The translations under genes were made by a program, and so were the position numbers. Of a stretch of DNA of 7,755 nucleotides, positions 1 to 6,388 are shown piece by piece; position 1 is the first letter of the stretch; each line of letters starts with the position of its first letter. Source of the DNA: Lachnospiraceae bacterium (GTDB taxonomy: Bacteria; Bacillota_A; Clostridia; Lachnospirales; Lachnospiraceae); the NCBI GenBank assembly GCA_017416055.1, contig JAFQDI010000218.1, positions 1 through 7,755 of the forward strand, written 5' to 3'. The notes under the pieces are model-generated. The model was not told the DNA's origin. It saw only the letters and a program-made list of their open reading frames with translations, and ran no database searches.

Positions 1-2
1 AT

Positions 3-371
3 GAGTTCTACGATTTACAGGAAGACCCTTATGAATTACATAACCTGATCAACGATGAGCGTTATGCAGCAGAACGTGATCGCCTCCACGATGCGATCCT
101 GGATAGAATGTGTCGTGACAGAGATCCTTTCCGCGGATATTACTGGGACAACCGTCCTTGGAGAAAGGATGCGATGCCGCCCAACTGGAGATACAGAGGA
201 TGGACACGTCAGCGCGAGAACGAGGAGTATGAGCCTCGCCAGCTGGACTATTTCAACGGTATGGTGATGGTACATCCTCAGCGCCTCAAGGTCACTGATG
301 GACGGACAGGACTGAAATATGAGACATTGGATCAGCTGATCGACTGGATGAGAGATTACGATAAGGATTAA
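3..371 (+). CDS. Sulfatase, C-terminal fragment (5' end outside window)
   Basis: An open frame enters from the left edge and runs 122 codons to TAA at 369-371. It begins EFYDLQEDPYELHNL, the typical C-terminal signature of the alkaline-phosphatase-fold sulfatases (the 'LYDLxxDPxExxNL' motif), followed by charged helical sequence and a DPFRGYYWDNRPWR segment. The family hydrolyses sulfate esters using a formylglycine made from a Cys or Ser in the N-terminal domain. That catalytic region lies outside the window, so activity and substrate cannot be judged. The tail after the signature is rich in Arg, Tyr and Trp and is part of the smaller C-terminal subdomain. A hairpin terminator directly follows the stop codon, so this gene probably ends its own transcript and is not co-transcribed with the kinase operon. 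Sulfatase membership is fairly sure; the assignment to sulfated glycans, choline sulfate or another ester is open. Confidence 0.85.
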   Translation, partial: EFYDLQEDPYELHNLINDERYAAERDRLHDAILDRMCRDRDPFRGYYWDNRPWRKDAMPPNWRYRGWTRQRENEEYEPRQLDYFNGMVMVHPQRLKVTDGRTGLKYETLDQLIDWMRDYDKD

Positions 372-374
372 TTA

Positions 375-417
375 GGTTGCGCAATTGCCGGATGCGGTAG
401 TTGCGCAATTCGTTTTC
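375..417 (+). terminator. Rho-independent terminator after the sulfatase
   Basis: The left arm at 377-390 (TTGCGCAATTGCCG) pairs with the right arm at 395-408 (CGGTAGTTGCGCAA) across a GATG loop, giving a 14-bp stem with two G-T wobbles. Two further G-T pairs are possible at the base. A T-rich run, TTCGTTTT (409-416), follows. The T-run is interrupted, so efficiency may be moderate. It lies within 10 bases of the sulfatase stop codon. Confidence 0.8.
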
Positions 418-418
418 A

Positions 419-442
419 ATTTACTCAAACGTTTTCGTAAAT
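419..442. promoter_or_regulatory. Probable LacI/GalR-family operator
   Basis: The left half ATTTACTCAAAC and the right half GTTTTCGTAAAT match as an inverted repeat at 10 of 12 positions. The centre is the perfect palindrome AAACGTTT (427-434). A central CG flanked by A and T runs is the hallmark of LacI/GalR-family operators, and the 16-base core resembles the E. coli PurR box. It ends five bases before the predicted -35 element of the kinase operon, between that promoter and the preceding terminator. The site supports local control by a sugar-responsive LacI-type regulator, which would be encoded outside the window. Binding by a CcpA-type protein is less likely, because only about half of the cre consensus positions fit. 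Confidence 0.6.
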
Positions 443-447
443 ATTAG

Positions 448-477
448 TTGCCAATTACCACCGAATAATGTTACAAT
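448..477 (+). promoter_or_regulatory. Sigma-70/sigma-A promoter of the kinase operon
   Basis: A -35 box TTGCCA (448-453) and a -10 box TACAAT (472-477) are separated by 18 bases. Transcription would begin near 484, giving a leader of about 43 bases before the kinase ATG. The position directly downstream of a terminator and an operator-like palindrome supports it as the start of a new transcription unit. Confidence 0.65.
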
Positions 478-526
478 ATTGTCAAAGTGGTGGAGTGTTG
501 ATATTTCCGGAAGGAGAGTGATTTTC

Positions 527-2053
527 ATGGCGATTGTGATTGGTATTGACGTGGGTACGACCAACTGGAAGGTCGCTGCGTTTACAGAGCAAGGTCAGCC
601 CCTGCTTCAGCATAAGACCCCGACGAAGACCCACTATATGGAGAATGGCTGTGGCTATTATGAGCCGAAGGAATTGTGGGAGACGTTTTCTGAGCTGCTG
701 AGAAAGACGATGGCGGATCTGCCCGGACAGGAGATTTTAGGTATCTCGGTGACATCCATGACGGAGTCGGTGGTGCCCATTGACCGAGAGGGGAACGAAC
801 TGTTTCCGATTATTGCCTGGTTTGACGGCAGTGCGAAGGAGCAGGCGAAGCGGATCACGGAGCGTTTTGGCGAGGATCATATTTTTGCGGTAACCGGTTT
901 GGATCCCGACCCGATTTTCTCGCTGCCGAAGATTATGTGGGTGAGGGATCATTACCCGGCAGTGTATGAGAAGGCGGATAAGTGGCTACAGATGGCCGAT
1001 TACATCTATTATAAATTGTGCGGAGCTACGGTGACGGATTACACGATGGCTTGCCGCACACTGGCTTACGATCTGGAGAAACGCGCCTGGTCGGATGAAC
1101 TGATGGGGGCATTTGATGTTCCCAAATCGGTGATGCCCGATGTGGTAGCCAGCGGAACTTATCTCGGTGGTGTCAGTGCGAAAGCAGCAGAGGAGACCGG
1201 ATTGCCGAAGGGAGCGAAGGTGTTCGCAGGCGGCCATGATCACCCTTGCGCGAGCATTACCTCCGGCAGTATGAGCGGAAAGAAGATTCTGGATTCTTCC
1301 GGAACAGCGGAAGCATTCCTTCTGATTTCTGAGAAGAATGCGCCGATCCCGAAAACGAGACAGGGACAGCGGGTCGGCCTTTACTTAGATCCCAGCCGAT
1401 ATGTACTGTGGGGCGGCATCAAGGCATCCGGGGCGTCTGCGGACTGGGGTTATCAGCATCTGACGACAATGAGCGATTGGATCGGAACAAACGAGTCGGT
1501 GGATTACGGTAAGGTGCTCTCTATGGTGGAGCGCATTCCTCTCGGTTCGGAGGGAGCGGTGTTCATTCCTCACTTGAGAGGAAGCGGTGCACCCAGTTGG
1601 AATCCGGTGGATAAGGGAAGCTTTATCGGGTTGACCTCCAGACACACGGACGTACACCTGATGAGGGCGATCTTTGAGGCACTTTCCTGTCAGGCGAAGA
1701 TCATCGTGGAGATGCATCAGCGGATTTCCGGGATGCAGGCGGAGAGCGTCTGTGTAGCAGGCGGAAGCACGAAGAACCTGTTCTGGCAGCAGTTGAAGGC
1801 GGACGTTTTGGGCATTCCTGTGGAGTTGTCTCCCTTTGAGGACGCGACGGTACACGGAGCAGCTCTTCTGGCGGCGATCGGAGCAGGTGTCTACGGATCC
1901 ATTGAGGAAGCCAGCAGTGCGTGTGCGAAAGAGAACAGAGTGCTCTATCCAAATCAGTCAGTGAGCGACGAGTGCAGGCGACTCTACGAGCGGTACTGCA
2001 TCGTGAACGACGCAGTGTGTGCGCTGCACAGGCAGTTGGATAAGATGAATTGA
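527..2053 (+). CDS. FGGY-family carbohydrate kinase
   Basis: This is a 508-residue kinase of the FGGY family (xylulokinase, glycerol kinase, fuculokinase and relatives), which transfers phosphate from ATP to a hydroxyl of a sugar or polyol. The N-terminal actin-like domain opens with IGIDVGTTNWK (residues 5-15, phosphate-1 loop). The likely catalytic base is Asp238 in GGHDHPC (235-241), DSSGTAEA (256-263) matches the second phosphate loop, and AGGSTKNLFWQQLKAD (411-426) is the C-terminal ATP-site signature. Length is normal for the family. The ATG at 527 was chosen because AAGGAGAG (511-518) sits eight bases upstream and the protein starts at the conserved first strand. The frame is open further upstream, but that stretch runs through the promoter and operator. 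It is the first gene of an operon with an aldolase and a dehydrogenase, so its product is probably a ketose phosphate. The GGHDHPC variant of the active-site motif does not match xylulokinase (GGGDN) or glycerol kinase (GDQQ), so the substrate is left open. Confidence 0.93.
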   Translation: MAIVIGIDVGTTNWKVAAFTEQGQPLLQHKTPTKTHYMENGCGYYEPKELWETFSELLRKTMADLPGQEILGISVTSMTESVVPIDREGNELFPIIAWFDGSAKEQAKRITERFGEDHIFAVTGLDPDPIFSLPKIMWVRDHYPAVYEKADKWLQMADYIYYKLCGATVTDYTMACRTLAYDLEKRAWSDELMGAFDVPKSVMPDVVASGTYLGGVSAKAAEETGLPKGAKVFAGGHDHPCASITSGSMSGKKILDSSGTAEAFLLISEKNAPIPKTRQGQRVGLYLDPSRYVLWGGIKASGASADWGYQHLTTMSDWIGTNESVDYGKVLSMVERIPLGSEGAVFIPHLRGSGAPSWNPVDKGSFIGLTSRHTDVHLMRAIFEALSCQAKIIVEMHQRISGMQAESVCVAGGSTKNLFWQQLKADVLGIPVELSPFEDATVHGAALLAAIGAGVYGSIEEASSACAKENRVLYPNQSVSDECRRLYERYCIVNDAVCALHRQLDKMN

Positions 2054-2130
2054 ATATGAGGGCGTTGCGACCCTAAGTTGGATTGTTGCCCATGAAGAGA
2101 ATATATTTTCAACACGAAAGGAGAACAATT

Positions 2131-2606
2131 ATGGATATTCGCAGTTACCTTGGCGATCCGATTCAGATTGGTCTGATCGTCCGCAGCTTTGATGAACTGA
2201 AGGAGGATTATGAGAAGATTCTCGGACTGACGAACTTCCGTCTGGGCGAGTTTCCGCCCAAGACCGGGGAGGATCCGAAGCGCATTTATCACGGAAAGAG
2301 CGGTGATTTCTCCGGAAAGTTCTACTTCTATCAGTGGAACAATATTGAGATCGAGTTGATCGAGCCTGTAGATGGAGAGAGCATCTGGAAAGACTACTTG
2401 TCTGATGGAAAGAAGTGTGGAATCCACCACATTAAGTTTGCGGTAGAGCGTTTGGAGCCGTTGGATGAGTATTTTGCTACCCTTGGCATTACCGTGCGCA
2501 GCAGGGAGCAGCAGTTGGTCCGAACAAGGGAAAGACTTGGGTTTACTATGAGACCATGGATCGTCTGGGCTTCGATATTGAAGTGTTTAATACGATCATC
2601 GACTGA
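2131..2606 (+). pseudogene. VOC/glyoxalase-fold protein with a single-base frameshift
   Basis: The frame from ATG 2131 (AAAGGAGA at 2117-2124 upstream) encodes a vicinal-oxygen-chelate fold protein. It shows IQIGLIVRSFDEL (residues 11-23), NIEIELIEP (71-79) and GIHHIKFAVE (97-106), with Glu75 and His100 as likely metal ligands. The usual first His seems to be Gln12. After ACC GTG at 2491-2496 the homology leaves this frame. From 2499 the frame one base back continues it as QQGAAVGPNKGK, then TWVYYETMDRLGFDIEVF, to TGA at 2604-2606. One inserted base after 2496 restores a 158-residue protein of normal size. As it stands, the start frame instead runs to 2652 and overlaps the aldolase by 32 bases with a non-homologous tail that lacks the last ligand (Glu151 in the restored protein). 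The restored stop lies 14 bases before the aldolase ATG, as expected for the operon. VOC proteins include epimerases, isomerases, lyases and dioxygenases, so the role is unknown. The lesion could be a true mutation or a sequencing or assembly error. Confidence 0.85.
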
Positions 2607-2620
2607 CGGAGGGCGAAAAG

Positions 2621-3484
2621 ATGCTGTGTACAAGCAAAGAAATGTTAGATAAGGCGGCTCGCGGCGGGTACGCGGTGCCTGCCATCAATACGCAGGGCGG
2701 TACTTATGACATCATCCGTGCGATTTGTATGTCCGCAGAGCGGATGCAGTCCCCAATTATTTTGGCTCATTATATGGCGACGGGACAGTTTTCCGGCGAT
2801 GACTGGTTTGTTGAGACCGCAAAGTGGTGTGCAGAGCGTGTGAGCGTACCGGTGGCTATCCACCTGGATCATTGCGAGGATTTTGCGACCTGCGTGCGTC
2901 AGATGCATACCGGATTCACCTCCATTATGTATGACGGCTCTGCACTTCCGATGTTGGAGAACGCAAAACGGACCGAGGAAGTGGTTCGTGCCTGCCATGC
3001 CTGCGGTATCCCTGTGGAGGCGGAGATCGGCACCCTGGAGAAGCGTGATGCCGACGGCAATCTGCTGGTGAAGAGCACCGCGGCTGACCCTGAGGAAGTA
3101 CGCGAATTTTTGAAGCTGTGTCATCCGGATTCTTTGGCGGTGGGCATCGGAAATGCCCATGGATTCTACACCGAAAAACCGAAGATTCAGTTGGAGATTC
3201 TGGATCAGATCCGCGAGTTCACGGATATTCCGTTGGTTCTGCACGGCGGAACCGGTCTGGACGATGATATCGTGAAGCAGGCGATTTCCAGAGGTATCGC
3301 AAAGTTCAATGTGGCAACACAGATTCGTCACGCACATATTCAGTACCTGAAGCAGGGTATCGAGGAAAAGCGTGCCGGCGCAGATAACGGACATGCATGG
3401 AAGCTGTCTGAGTGGGTTTGCGGAAAATTGGCAGACGATGTGGATAAGATCATCGAGCTGGCAGGAAGTGCCGGCAAGGCGTGA
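2621..3484 (+). CDS. Class II (zinc) ketose-bisphosphate aldolase, GatY/KbaY/IolJ-like
   Basis: A 287-residue protein of the class II aldolase family, which splits phosphorylated ketoses to dihydroxyacetone phosphate and an aldehyde using Zn2+. HLDHCED (81-87) supplies the catalytic Asp83 and metal ligand His84. GNAHG (177-181) gives His180 and LHGGTG (207-212) gives His208. EAEIG (133-137) and FNVAT (229-233) match the remaining active-site and phosphate-binding segments. Length and residue positions fit the shorter tagatose-bisphosphate or 2-deoxy-5-keto-gluconate-6-phosphate aldolase branch better than the longer E. coli FbaA type. The start at 2621 has GGAGGG (2608-2613) upstream and leads straight into the conserved KAARGGYAVPAINT region. 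It sits 14 bases after the restored VOC stop codon and downstream of the kinase, which suggests that it acts on the kinase product or a derivative. The exact ketose phosphate cannot be assigned from sequence alone. Confidence 0.92.
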   Translation: MLCTSKEMLDKAARGGYAVPAINTQGGTYDIIRAICMSAERMQSPIILAHYMATGQFSGDDWFVETAKWCAERVSVPVAIHLDHCEDFATCVRQMHTGFTSIMYDGSALPMLENAKRTEEVVRACHACGIPVEAEIGTLEKRDADGNLLVKSTAADPEEVREFLKLCHPDSLAVGIGNAHGFYTEKPKIQLEILDQIREFTDIPLVLHGGTGLDDDIVKQAISRGIAKFNVATQIRHAHIQYLKQGIEEKRAGADNGHAWKLSEWVCGKLADDVDKIIELAGSAGKA

Positions 3485-3558
3485 AAAACGGTAGAATATA
3501 ACGATAATCGGCCGGCGGCGAAATGCAGACCGACATATAATCACAAGGAGGAACAAAG

Positions 3559-4572
3559 ATGAGAAAAGTAGTTTTGGCAGATTTGGGAAAGATTGAGTTT
3601 CAGGAGGTTCCGCTTCCGGAGGTGAAAACCGGATGGGTGCGCGTGAAAATTCTGCGCAACGGTCTGTGTGGAACCGATGTACATAACTATTACAAGGAAA
3701 CGATCTTCGGAAAAGACCGTTATCCGTTCAACATGGGCCATGAGTGCTGCGGTATCGTAGATGCGATCGGCGACGAGGTAAAGAATGTAAAACCCGGTGA
3801 TATGGTTGTCGTGAATCCTTACTGGACCTGCGGTCAGTGTGAGCCCTGTCTGAGTGGCTATAATAACAACTGTGATCACTTGATGACCATCGGTCTGATG
3901 GGACCTAGCGGCAACTCCGAGTACACCCTCGCACCTGCCGCTTCCGTGCTGAAGGCAAGACCTGACATTGATCCCACCGTGTTGGCATTCACCGAGCCGC
4001 TGGGAACCGTAATCTACGCGATGGATAAGCTGAAATTCTCTCCCTTGCACGATGTGCTGATCATCGGTGCGGGTTCCATCGGTCTTCTGTTCTTCCAGAT
4101 GTTGAAGAATGCAGCAATCAACAGCCTGACTGTGGCAGACGCAGTGGATGAGAAGTTGGAATTTGCAAAGTCCCTCGGCGCAAAGCGTGTGATCAATCCC
4201 GTAAAGGAAGTCGATCCTCAGAAGTACGATGTGATCATTGACTGTACCGGCAGCGCAAGAGTGGCTGAGAGCAACGTGGACCGTGCGAAATTCGGCGGAC
4301 AGATCCTGATCTTTGGCGTTTGCCCCATTGATTCTGAGATTAAGATTAAGCCTTTTGATATATACCGTAAGGATCTGATGATCTGTGCAACCTTCGCTCT
4401 CAATTACAGTGCATTCCAGCGAGCACTGCATTTGATTGAGAACGAGCGCATTGATGTTCGTCCGCTGTTGGCAGGCGTATATCCGGTAGGAAAGCTTGAG
4501 GAGTGCATCCAGCAGGTACATGCAGGAAAGATCAGCGGTAAGGTGATCATCGACTGTACTCGTATGGAGTAA
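3559..4572 (+). CDS. Zinc-dependent MDR alcohol/polyol dehydrogenase
   Basis: A 337-residue medium-chain dehydrogenase of the sorbitol dehydrogenase / threonine dehydrogenase type, which oxidises a secondary alcohol to a ketone. Catalytic zinc ligands are Cys37 (LCGTD), His61-Glu62 (GHE) and probably Glu146 (EPLG). The structural zinc site is complete: Cys91, Cys94, Cys97 and Cys105. The Rossmann fold carries GAGSIG (170-175), and an acidic Asp194 at the end of the second strand (TVAD) favours NAD over NADP. The length is slightly short for the family, but both ends are intact. AAGGAGGA (3545-3552) fixes the start. A 74-base gap separates it from the aldolase, with no terminator seen, so it is probably in the same operon. 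A likely job is interconversion of a polyol or sugar and the ketose used by the kinase. A role on a sugar-acid intermediate is also possible. Confidence 0.92.
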   Translation: MRKVVLADLGKIEFQEVPLPEVKTGWVRVKILRNGLCGTDVHNYYKETIFGKDRYPFNMGHECCGIVDAIGDEVKNVKPGDMVVVNPYWTCGQCEPCLSGYNNNCDHLMTIGLMGPSGNSEYTLAPAASVLKARPDIDPTVLAFTEPLGTVIYAMDKLKFSPLHDVLIIGAGSIGLLFFQMLKNAAINSLTVADAVDEKLEFAKSLGAKRVINPVKEVDPQKYDVIIDCTGSARVAESNVDRAKFGGQILIFGVCPIDSEIKIKPFDIYRKDLMICATFALNYSAFQRALHLIENERIDVRPLLAGVYPVGKLEECIQQVHAGKISGKVIIDCTRME

Positions 4573-4578
4573 TCCGCG

Positions 4579-4749
4579 GTGAAGAAGATTAACAAACGAT
4601 TTGCAGGAGTGGTGATTGGGCTGATCGGCATCAATCAGGGACTGATAGGGCTCATCGACAAGCCGAATCTGTCCTCAGCGTTGCTGGGACTGGCACTCCT
4701 TCTCATCGGTTATGTGTTTATTCAGGAAAAACCTGATAAGAAAGATTGA
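4579..4749 (+). CDS. Small hydrophobic protein, 56 aa, probable membrane miniprotein
   Basis: A GTG-initiated frame begins six bases after the dehydrogenase stop codon and ends at TGA 4747-4749. Its Shine-Dalgarno GGAG (4566-4569) is made from the last codons of the dehydrogenase, nine bases before GTG, which points to translational coupling. The product starts VKKINKRFAG with a positive N-terminus. It has two hydrophobic stretches, about residues 9-27 and 31-48, with a polar turn DKPN between them, and a charged tail EKPDKKD. This is the layout of a two-helix membrane hairpin, with both charged ends probably in the cytoplasm. I do not recognise a family. It is the last gene before the operon terminator. 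It may be a helper of an uptake or membrane component, or a neutral small ORF; expression is not proven. Confidence 0.6.
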   Translation: MKKINKRFAGVVIGLIGINQGLIGLIDKPNLSSALLGLALLLIGYVFIQEKPDKKD

Positions 4750-4750
4750 C

Positions 4751-4818
4751 AAAGAAAATGACGGGGCTGTTGCACAACTAAGCATATCACTGAGTTGTGC
4801 AACAGCCCCGTTTTCTTT
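4751..4818. terminator. Bidirectional terminator between convergent operons
   Basis: The arms at 4761-4779 (ACGGGGCTGTTGCACAACT) and 4793-4811 are exact reverse complements, 19 bp, around a 13-base loop. On the plus strand the stem is followed by TTTTCTTT (4811-4818). On the minus strand the mirror-image AAAGAAAA at 4751-4758 gives the same U-rich run two bases after the stem. It therefore ends both the kinase-dehydrogenase operon, 12 bases after the miniprotein stop codon, and the convergent dehydratase operon. Confidence 0.93.
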
Positions 4819-4873
4819 AGGACCAGAAAGGGTTAAACTTTCGCATTAAGCGACAGCTTCTGCACAAATAAGA

Positions 4874-5557
4874 TTAATTAGCGAAGATAATTTCCTCGAA
4901 AGCGTTAGGGACTATCTTCTTGGAATGCGCAAATCCATCTGCCGTCATTTCGTCGAACAGCCCAAAATGTAGGGGTACCGCATACTTGGCACCGATCCGC
5001 GCTGCGAAACGGGAGGCATCTGCCGCGTTCATATTGTTTCCTACACCGTTGATGGGCAGAAATACCGCTTCAATTTCCTCATCAGGCAGACTAGTAAATA
5101 CCCGCTCGCTGTAGAGGGTGTCACCGGTCACATAGTAGGTCTTGTCTGAGTAAGTGATTAAGACGCCGATGGCCGCAGGATCAGAATGTTCTGCGGCAAC
5201 TGCGCGCAGACGGATCGGCCCTTCATTCCACTCGGTGCCGATGTTGAACAGGATATAATTGTGGTCACCGCCATAGGTGCGAAGATCCTGCCAGCCGCCG
5301 TTTGGCGCGAAAACCATCATCTTTGCATCAGGGGTGAAATAGTGGTCGAGAGTCTCCTTGTCCAGGTGATCAAGGTGGTTGTGGGTGCAGATGAGCATAT
5401 CCGGCTTGATGTTCAGATAGGTTTCATCTACAGGGAAACGTCGATAATTTTTCGGATTTACTTTGGCCACGCTGTCGGAGAGATAGGGATCGATAACGAT
5501 GGTTTTGTCCTCTATCTCAAAGAGTAATCCGGCCTGTCCTAACCATGTGATTTTCAT
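4874..5557 (-). CDS. Metallo-beta-lactamase-fold hydrolase (UlaG-like small MBL)
   Basis: A 227-residue MBL-fold metal hydrolase. It begins MKITWLGQAGLLFEIE, typical of the UlaG/UPF0173 side of the superfamily. It carries THNHLDH (58-64, the HxHxDH metal motif with His59, His61, Asp63 and His64), AEHSD (His124), TGD (Asp146) and LHFG (His197), so the full two-metal site is present. The start at 5557 was preferred to an in-frame ATG 11 codons upstream, because the conserved first strand begins at once and its ATG overlaps the SDR stop codon as ATGA, a classic coupled junction. It is the last gene of the dehydratase-SDR operon. UlaG itself opens a phosphorylated sugar lactone but is much longer. 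Here a sugar-lactonase role is an inference from the neighbours; another ester or phosphodiester is possible. No signal peptide is seen, so it should be cytoplasmic. Confidence 0.9.
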   Translation of the reverse strand: MKITWLGQAGLLFEIEDKTIVIDPYLSDSVAKVNPKNYRRFPVDETYLNIKPDMLICTHNHLDHLDKETLDHYFTPDAKMMVFAPNGGWQDLRTYGGDHNYILFNIGTEWNEGPIRLRAVAAEHSDPAAIGVLITYSDKTYYVTGDTLYSERVFTSLPDEEIEAVFLPINGVGNNMNAADASRFAARIGAKYAVPLHFGLFDEMTADGFAHSKKIVPNAFEEIIFAN

Positions 5558-6378
5558 GACTGTATACCTTCTTCCTGCAGGGACATCCATGCACGTTTAT
5601 ATTCATTCAGTGCCTGGGGATAGAGCTGACAGCCCATGCCGCCGTCCACCATGATCTCGGTGCCGGTCACATTTTTTGACTGGTCGCTGCCCAGATACCA
5701 GGCTGCGTTGGCAATATCCTCAAAATCGGAGATGTCGCCGATGGGAGTCAGGCTGCCGTTGACAATCTGTTTATTGCCCATGGATACCCAACGGGCTGTC
5801 TTGATAGTGCCGGGGAGAACCACATTGCTGCGGATGCCGTAGGGACCCAGATCAATGGCAAAGGCCTTGGACATCGCATTGATACCGCCCTTGGAAGCGC
5901 AGTAAGCGCTGCGGTTGGGGATAGCCCGGTAGGAGGTGTTGGAGCCGATAAAGACGATGGCTCCCTTGTGGTGCTTCCGCATGCGGAGAGCCGCCTGACG
6001 GACAATGGTGAAGTTCCACACCAGATTGGTTTCAAACACACGGCCAAACTCCTCGACCGACACCTCGAAGAAGGGCATACCCTTAACGGGATCATTACCG
6101 AAGCCCATGTCGGCAGAGTTGAGTACTACTGTCTCCACGAACCTGCCAGTGGAATCAATATCCTTGAAAATCTCAATGACGCGGTCTTCATCCCGGATAT
6201 CCAGGGTGTAGCCTTTGGCAAATACACCGTATTTTGCTGCAACATCAGCGGCAGCAGCCTCGGCGCGGGAGCTGTCACGGCTGGAAATAAATACATCATA
6301 ACCTTCCTTGGCGAAGCGCTCGGCAATGGCCAGACCACTGCCGACGGTTCCGCCGGTCACAAAAACTGCTCTGTTCAT
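5554..6378 (-). CDS. SDR-family NAD(P)-dependent oxidoreductase
   Basis: A 274-residue classical short-chain dehydrogenase/reductase, which moves hydride between NAD(P) and a hydroxyl or keto group. The cofactor loop is TGGTVGSG (8-15). Asp60-Ile61 (LDI) is at the adenine-binding position, Asn118 is in place, and the catalytic Ser146, Tyr159 and Lys163 (YCASK) have normal spacing. The usual NNAG motif reads LNSAD (86-90), an uncommon variant. Arg34 after the second strand could accept NADP, but the preference is unclear. The C-terminal VDGGMG is standard, followed by an extra tail of about 25 residues. ATG 6378 has AAGGGGGC just upstream, overlapping the stop codon of the dehydratase gene ten bases away. 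It also overlaps the hydrolase gene by four bases. In this operon it probably oxidises a sugar to a lactone or reduces a keto sugar acid. Confidence 0.93.
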   Translation of the reverse strand: MNRAVFVTGGTVGSGLAIAERFAKEGYDVFISSRDSSRAEAAAADVAAKYGVFAKGYTLDIRDEDRVIEIFKDIDSTGRFVETVVLNSADMGFGNDPVKGMPFFEVSVEEFGRVFETNLVWNFTIVRQAALRMRKHHKGAIVFIGSNTSYRAIPNRSAYCASKGGINAMSKAFAIDLGPYGIRSNVVLPGTIKTARWVSMGNKQIVNGSLTPIGDISDFEDIANAAWYLGSDQSKNVTGTEIMVDGGMGCQLYPQALNEYKRAWMSLQEEGIQS

Positions 6379-6388
6379 GATTGCCCCC

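Noticed and set aside
423..437. CcpA cre site upstream of the kinase
   Set aside because: Only about half of the cre consensus positions match; a different LacI-family regulator fits the symmetric palindrome better.
401..526. Upstream in-frame extension of the kinase gene to an ATG at 401
   Set aside because: The extension covers the terminator arm, operator and promoter, has no family similarity, and the ATG at 527 has a good ribosome binding site and the conserved N-terminus.
2083..2130. Earlier ATG for the VOC gene at 2083
   Set aside because: No ribosome binding site precedes it, whereas AAAGGAGA sits just before ATG 2131, where the domain begins.
2491..2510. Programmed ribosomal frameshift in the VOC gene
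   Set aside because: No slippery X XXY YYZ heptamer is present at the junction and I see no strong downstream structure. A deletion or sequence error is simpler.
2645..3556. Long antisense open frame (303 codons) opposite the aldolase
   Set aside because: It lies wholly opposite a well-supported gene, has no recognisable domain and no good start signal.
3541..4521. Long antisense open frame (326 codons) opposite the dehydrogenase
   Set aside because: The opposite strand encodes a full MDR dehydrogenase with all zinc ligands, and the antisense product has no family features.
4819..4873. Possible further regulatory RNA between the terminator and the MBL gene
   Set aside because: Only very short stems (about 4 bp) can be drawn and no promoter is visible. 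It looks like an ordinary 3' untranslated region of the minus operon.
5558..5590. Eleven-codon N-terminal extension of the MBL hydrolase
   Set aside because: It lies inside the SDR gene, and the ATGA overlap plus the conserved MKITWLGQAG start favour 5557.
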